Part shown: one piece after another, positions 15,913 through 18,624 of the stretch
Layout: every line of letters begins with the position of its first letter
How positions within the stretch are numbered: position 1 is the stretch's first letter
Assembly (NCBI GenBank): GCA_958449715.1
Contig: CAUDIU010000033.1
Coordinates: 1 to 18,624 of the forward strand
Length of the DNA stretch: 18,624 nt
Origin: an uncultured Clostridium sp.
Lineage (GTDB): Bacteria; Cyanobacteriota; Vampirovibrionia; Gastranaerophilales; Gastranaerophilaceae
Direction: 5' to 3'
Translations under genes and position numbers: made by a program
Notes under the pieces: model-generated
What the model was told of the DNA's origin: nothing
Database searches by the model: none
What the model saw: the letters and a program-made list of their open reading frames with translations, nothing else

Positions 15913-17154
15913 TTAAAACTCTTTTAGTAATTTAGTACAATTTTTTTGCACAACTGATAAAATATTTTTTCCAATTTCATTTTCAAAGCTATTTATAACG
16001 CCATTCACAATATCCGGAAGGGTTTTACATTGATTTTTTATTACTTTCTTTAGTTGAGTAAAGTTTATATTATTTTCATTTGCTAATTTCTCAAAGTGTC
16101 TTAATAAAATCTCATCATGTTTATAATGTCCACCAATTTTCATTGCCATTTTATTTGACAACCCGGGGTAAACTTCGGAACAAAGAATATCGTATGCTGG
16201 TGCAAATTTTATTTCTCCATTGTCATAATGCAGAATAGAAAAATTCTTTCCGTGTGCGTCATTATTTCCTATTAAATAATTAAAAATCATTAATTGAATA
16301 AACTGATTAATTGCAACGGCAGGTTGAGAGGTCGCTCTTAAAATTTCAAAACATCTTTTAAAATCAACCCCACCTTCTGATTGGTACTTATACGCACTTG
16401 GAATATTAGAAGCCTGACAAAAATCTTCTTGGTGAATTCTTTTTATTTTATTATCAATTACTTCTCTATCATATCTTTGAATTAAAAAATATTTTGTTTT
16501 ATTAGCATAACCGATTTTGATATCTGGAACTTTTATACCTAACTTTTCAGCAGCTTTTATACATATAAATTCATTTTCAATTGTTTCATTAAATCCATTT
16601 ATCGCAGGTTTTATAATATGGCTTGTCGGTACATTATCTTTTGGAATTCCAATTTGTCCATTTACTACAATTACAGAGGTTTTATCCTGTGCACCGGCTA
16701 AAGATAATCTCATATCTTCAATCCCTGTTGCTAATGGTTTTTGAGGTAGTTCATTTATAAACTTTTCCAGTTCATCATCTGATAATGGTGTATAATCAAT
16801 TTCATAAGATTCTTGCAAATATTTTGAAGGTGTTTGCTCATCATCACTATCAAAGAACGAAACAGCCCCTGCACAATCATAACCTATTGCTTGCAATATC
16901 GAAAAATCATTTTTAGGATTAATTCCATATTTTTTCCCGATAGCAATTCTTGTATGTTCACTTTCAGGTAATAATCCATTAAAAAAGCCTCTACATTGTT
17001 TGTTTTCAAAAGGCTCTTTTTGAATTGGCAAACTTAGAGATAGGATTCTATCAGTATTGTCAGAATATTGGAAATTTACACCACCATTGCCGTCTTTTTC
17101 TAATATTCCGATATATTTATCGTTTAAAAATACATTCAAAGAATTACTCAACAT
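15913..17154 (-). CDS. hipA: HipA-family serine/threonine kinase toxin
   Basis: The 413-residue protein has the usual HipA length. The N-terminal couple domain (about 5-105) includes RGFFNGLLPES. The kinase-like HipA_C fold follows: the regulatory loop LSLAGAQDKT (151-160), where Ser151 matches the autophosphorylated Ser150 of E. coli HipA, then a conserved HIIKP (179-183), QRYDR (226-230), IHQEDFCQA (240-248), the catalytic GNNDAHGKN (296-304, Asp299) and the metal-binding APAYDI (318-323, Asp322). All catalytic residues are present. E. coli HipA phosphorylates glutamyl-tRNA synthetase and causes growth arrest; the target here is not shown. The ATG overlaps the end of hipB by 11 bp with GAGG upstream, so antitoxin and toxin are co-translated. 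Confidence 0.93.
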   Translation of the reverse strand: MLSNSLNVFLNDKYIGILEKDGNGGVNFQYSDNTDRILSLSLPIQKEPFENKQCRGFFNGLLPESEHTRIAIGKKYGINPKNDFSILQAIGYDCAGAVSFFDSDDEQTPSKYLQESYEIDYTPLSDDELEKFINELPQKPLATGIEDMRLSLAGAQDKTSVIVVNGQIGIPKDNVPTSHIIKPAINGFNETIENEFICIKAAEKLGIKVPDIKIGYANKTKYFLIQRYDREVIDNKIKRIHQEDFCQASNIPSAYKYQSEGGVDFKRCFEILRATSQPAVAINQFIQLMIFNYLIGNNDAHGKNFSILHYDNGEIKFAPAYDILCSEVYPGLSNKMAMKIGGHYKHDEILLRHFEKLANENNINFTQLKKVIKNQCKTLPDIVNGVINSFENEIGKNILSVVQKNCTKLLKEF

Positions 17155-17383
17155 CTACCTCATAATTTTTTTCAAAAGGAGATTTCATATCTATTACAAT
17201 TCCTAAAGCATTACAAACATCTATAACTTTTCCAATTTGTGCAGTTTTTTTCCCGTTTTCTAAATCAACAAGAAATCTTACTCCAACATTAGCTGCAATT
17301 GCCACATCAGCTTGCGTAAGATTTTGTGCCTTACGCATTTTCTTTATATATTCTCCTAATTTTTTAGTATCTGTAATATTCAT
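17144..17383 (-). CDS. hipB: HipB-family antitoxin, XRE helix-turn-helix repressor
   Basis: The 79-residue protein has a Cro/cI-type helix-turn-helix across residues 8-60: LGEYIKKMRKAQNLTQADVA, then ANVGVRFLVDLENGKKTAQIG. The short C-terminus (about 62-79, VIDMKSPFEKNYEVDVE) is the expected dimer or HipA-contact end. It should neutralise HipA and repress its own operon through the TTTACC-N4-GGTAAA sites that begin directly at its start codon. A weak AGG lies before the ATG, within the first operator. It precedes and overlaps hipA. A truncated paralogue with the same control region lies at 13965-14123. Confidence 0.93.
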   Translation of the reverse strand: MNITDTKKLGEYIKKMRKAQNLTQADVAIAANVGVRFLVDLENGKKTAQIGKVIDVCNALGIVIDMKSPFEKNYEVDVE

Positions 17384-17500
17384 TTTTACCTATCGGTAAA
17401 ATTTTACTATATTTTCACAAAAAAATCAACTTTTTTTACCGTTCGGGAAAATTGTTATCTTAAAATAATATTTTTTACAAAAATTTCCCGATAAGGAAAA
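17241..17500 (-). repeat. Duplicated hipB 5' half plus control region (copy 2, intact gene)
   Basis: This is the direct-repeat partner of 13982-14243. It belongs to the intact hipB and is probably the older, functional copy. Operators 2 and 3 carry single-base changes relative to copy 1. Confidence 0.85.
17384..17499 (-). promoter_or_regulatory. hipBA promoter with three phased operators
   Basis: The minus-strand promoter is TTGATT (17424-17429), 17 bp, TAAAAT (17401-17406), which puts the transcript start near 17394. Operator 1, TTTTACC-tatc-GGTAAAA (17384-17401), covers the transcript start and leader. Operator 2, TTTTTACC-gttc-GGgAAAA (17433-17451), abuts the -35. Operator 3, TTTCCC-gata-aGGAAA (17484-17499), is further up. 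Centres are 50 and 49 bp apart. This is similar in logic to the E. coli hipBA operators but different in sequence. Binding by this HipB is inferred. Confidence 0.7.
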
Positions 17501-17726
17501 ATTAGATACATTGATTGTAAAGAACTATTTTTACAAAAATTTTGTAAATTTTATTATATCTATGCATTTAAATACTCCCAAAATATTTTGCTACAGGTGT
17601 TTCCATGTCAATAACTCTAAAGAGGTAGGTGAAAATACGGACTAGCAAAAGGTATTAACGACTATTATAATATGAGTGTTTATAAATTTTTATTTTAATT
17701 ACTGAGCAATATGGGAGAAATATTAA
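17500..17726 (+). promoter_or_regulatory. Leader of the right-end gene, with TATAAT and Shine-Dalgarno
   Basis: Past the hipB operators there is no gene until 17727. A plus-strand TATAAT lies at 17666-17671, but its -35 (TAGCAA at 17 bp) is poor. GGGAG (17713-17717) precedes the ATG by 9 nt. An AGAGGTAGGTGAAA stretch near 17622-17635 looks like a Shine-Dalgarno but has no following frame. Confidence 0.4.
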
Positions 17727-18624
17727 ATGGCTAACCTAAAAGAATTTTTTAACAAGATTGCAAATAACAATAGAATTTACACAGCAGAAGATATTGGTAA
17801 TATGACAAGTAAAGAATTTGCCGAAAATGAAAAAGCGATTGATTATCAAATGGAGAATTTAGGCATTCCTAGACAAAGTGATTTGACCAATAATGCAGAC
17901 GTTATTTACGTAAAAGCATATACAAGAGAAGATGGAACAAAAGTTAAAGCACATTATCGCTCTAAGCAAGATAGAGTTGTAAGTGATAATCGTCAAAATA
18001 GTGAAAATTTTACTGGTGTTGCAACAAATATTGACCCCACATTAAAATTAGAAGGTGGTATAACTTATAATGATTATCCAATAGATAAAAATGCAGGAAT
18101 TAGGAATTATTTAGATCATAATATTAATAGTGTAAAAGGCTCATTAAATAAATTAGCTCTTGATGGGTTAATTAATGCATTTGGTTATCCATTAAATCAA
18201 AATGATGCTGTAGAGTTATGGAATATGGCTTCAAATACAACAGGGATTTATAATAATGATTATATAAGAAAAAATGGTACTTTGTATAACGATGTGGATT
18301 CCTTAACCAATGAATATGAACCATACAAAGCAAAAATAAAAGATAAAATAAAATCGCAATTTGGAGATGTAAATGTTCCTGGGGTCGTTTTACATGAAAA
18401 TAGCAATGTATCTAATGCAATAGCTCATTCTAAGGAACTGGAAAATTTTATAAGAAATAATTATGTCGATTTAAAATCTGGGAAAGAAATATCCGGATCA
18501 TTCAGGTTTAATGGATTTAATAATTTACATAACGCTTTTGGAAGTATTGATGTATTATCTGCAAAAGTTCGAGGGAATTACGTTGATGTTGAATTACTTG
18601 ATACATATGATTTTAACAAAAATG
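17727..18624 (+). CDS. Unidentified protein, N-terminal 299 residues (runs off the window)
   Basis: The frame opens at ATG 17727 behind GGGAG and stays open to the last base, giving 299 codons with no stop. The product begins MANLKEFFNKIANNNRIYTA, has no signal peptide or membrane segment, and is rich in Asn, Asp, Lys and Tyr. Residues about 59-79 (VIYVKAYTREDGTKVKAHYRS) resemble the 'x-V-x-x-Y-x-R-x-D-G-T-x-V-x-x-H-x-R-S' motif that recurs in many phage and effector-type proteins. Near the window end, VDVELLDTYDFNKN recalls the core of some polymorphic-toxin or phage structural modules. I cannot name the family. It may be a cargo or toxin-like gene of the island, transcribed divergently from hipBA. 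Confidence 0.8.
   Translation, partial: MANLKEFFNKIANNNRIYTAEDIGNMTSKEFAENEKAIDYQMENLGIPRQSDLTNNADVIYVKAYTREDGTKVKAHYRSKQDRVVSDNRQNSENFTGVATNIDPTLKLEGGITYNDYPIDKNAGIRNYLDHNINSVKGSLNKLALDGLINAFGYPLNQNDAVELWNMASNTTGIYNNDYIRKNGTLYNDVDSLTNEYEPYKAKIKDKIKSQFGDVNVPGVVLHENSNVSNAIAHSKELENFIRNNYVDLKSGKEISGSFRFNGFNNLHNAFGSIDVLSAKVRGNYVDVELLDTYDFNKN

Noticed and set aside
1..18624. CRISPR arrays, insertion sequences, tRNA or rRNA genes
   Set aside because: No spaced identical direct repeats with unique spacers, no transposase frames with terminal inverted repeats, and no tRNA or rRNA signatures were seen.

Overview
This is an AT-rich window (roughly a quarter to 30% G+C) with standard TAA/TGA stops and good Shine-Dalgarno sequences (AAGGAG, GGGAG). 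The host looks like a gut-type, Gram-negative-like bacterium: ZorB and ZorA need a cell wall to act on, and there are an exported repeat protein and a likely lipoprotein. The overall flavour (AT-rich, DUF3089 hydrolase, AAA+/TPR pair, hipBA) would suit an uncultured Gastranaerophilales/Vampirovibrionia genome. That is an impression, not a demonstration.

Left part (1-8428). The end of a serine-recombinase-like gene (partial, + strand) is followed on the minus strand by a compact four-gene operon, read right to left as zorA, zorB, zorC, zorD. This is a complete type I Zorya anti-phage system. ZorA is a MotA-like ion channel with a long coiled-coil tail, ZorB a MotB/OmpA-like peptidoglycan anchor, ZorC an EH-signature protein, and ZorD an SNF2 translocase ending in an Mrr-type nuclease. 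Gaps are 2 bp, an 8-bp overlap and 0 bp, so translation is likely coupled. In the published model the envelope-anchored ZorAB motor senses phage injection and passes the signal along its tail to ZorC/ZorD, which attack the incoming DNA.

Middle (8429-13847). Upstream of zorA, on the same strand, lie a TPR protein with two C-terminal membrane helices and a Cdc48/Msp1-type AAA+ ATPase. The ATPase has a good start and Shine-Dalgarno but is broken by one in-frame TAA after codon 40; everything on both sides is intact and in the same frame. Divergent from it is a small exported protein made of six perfect-period 20-residue repeats, driven by an exact-consensus promoter (TTGACA-N17-TATAAT) that overlaps a palindrome. 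It converges, 4 nt apart, on a large UvrD-type helicase fused to an iron-sulfur PD-(D/E)XK nuclease.

Right part (13848-18624). A hipBA toxin-antitoxin operon (minus) has three evenly spaced TTTACC-N4-GGTAAA operators around a sigma-70 promoter. About 3.3 kb away lies a second copy of the hipB 5' half with the same promoter and three operators. This copy is cut off at a 20-nt microhomology and joined to the last 30 codons of what looks like a WYL-domain regulator. Between the two copies is a DUF3089 alpha/beta-hydrolase lipoprotein gene. The window ends inside an unidentified + strand gene that starts at 17727 and runs off the edge.

As a whole the window reads as a defence/mobility island: Zorya, helicase-nuclease, toxin-antitoxin, recombinase remnant, duplications and decayed regulators.
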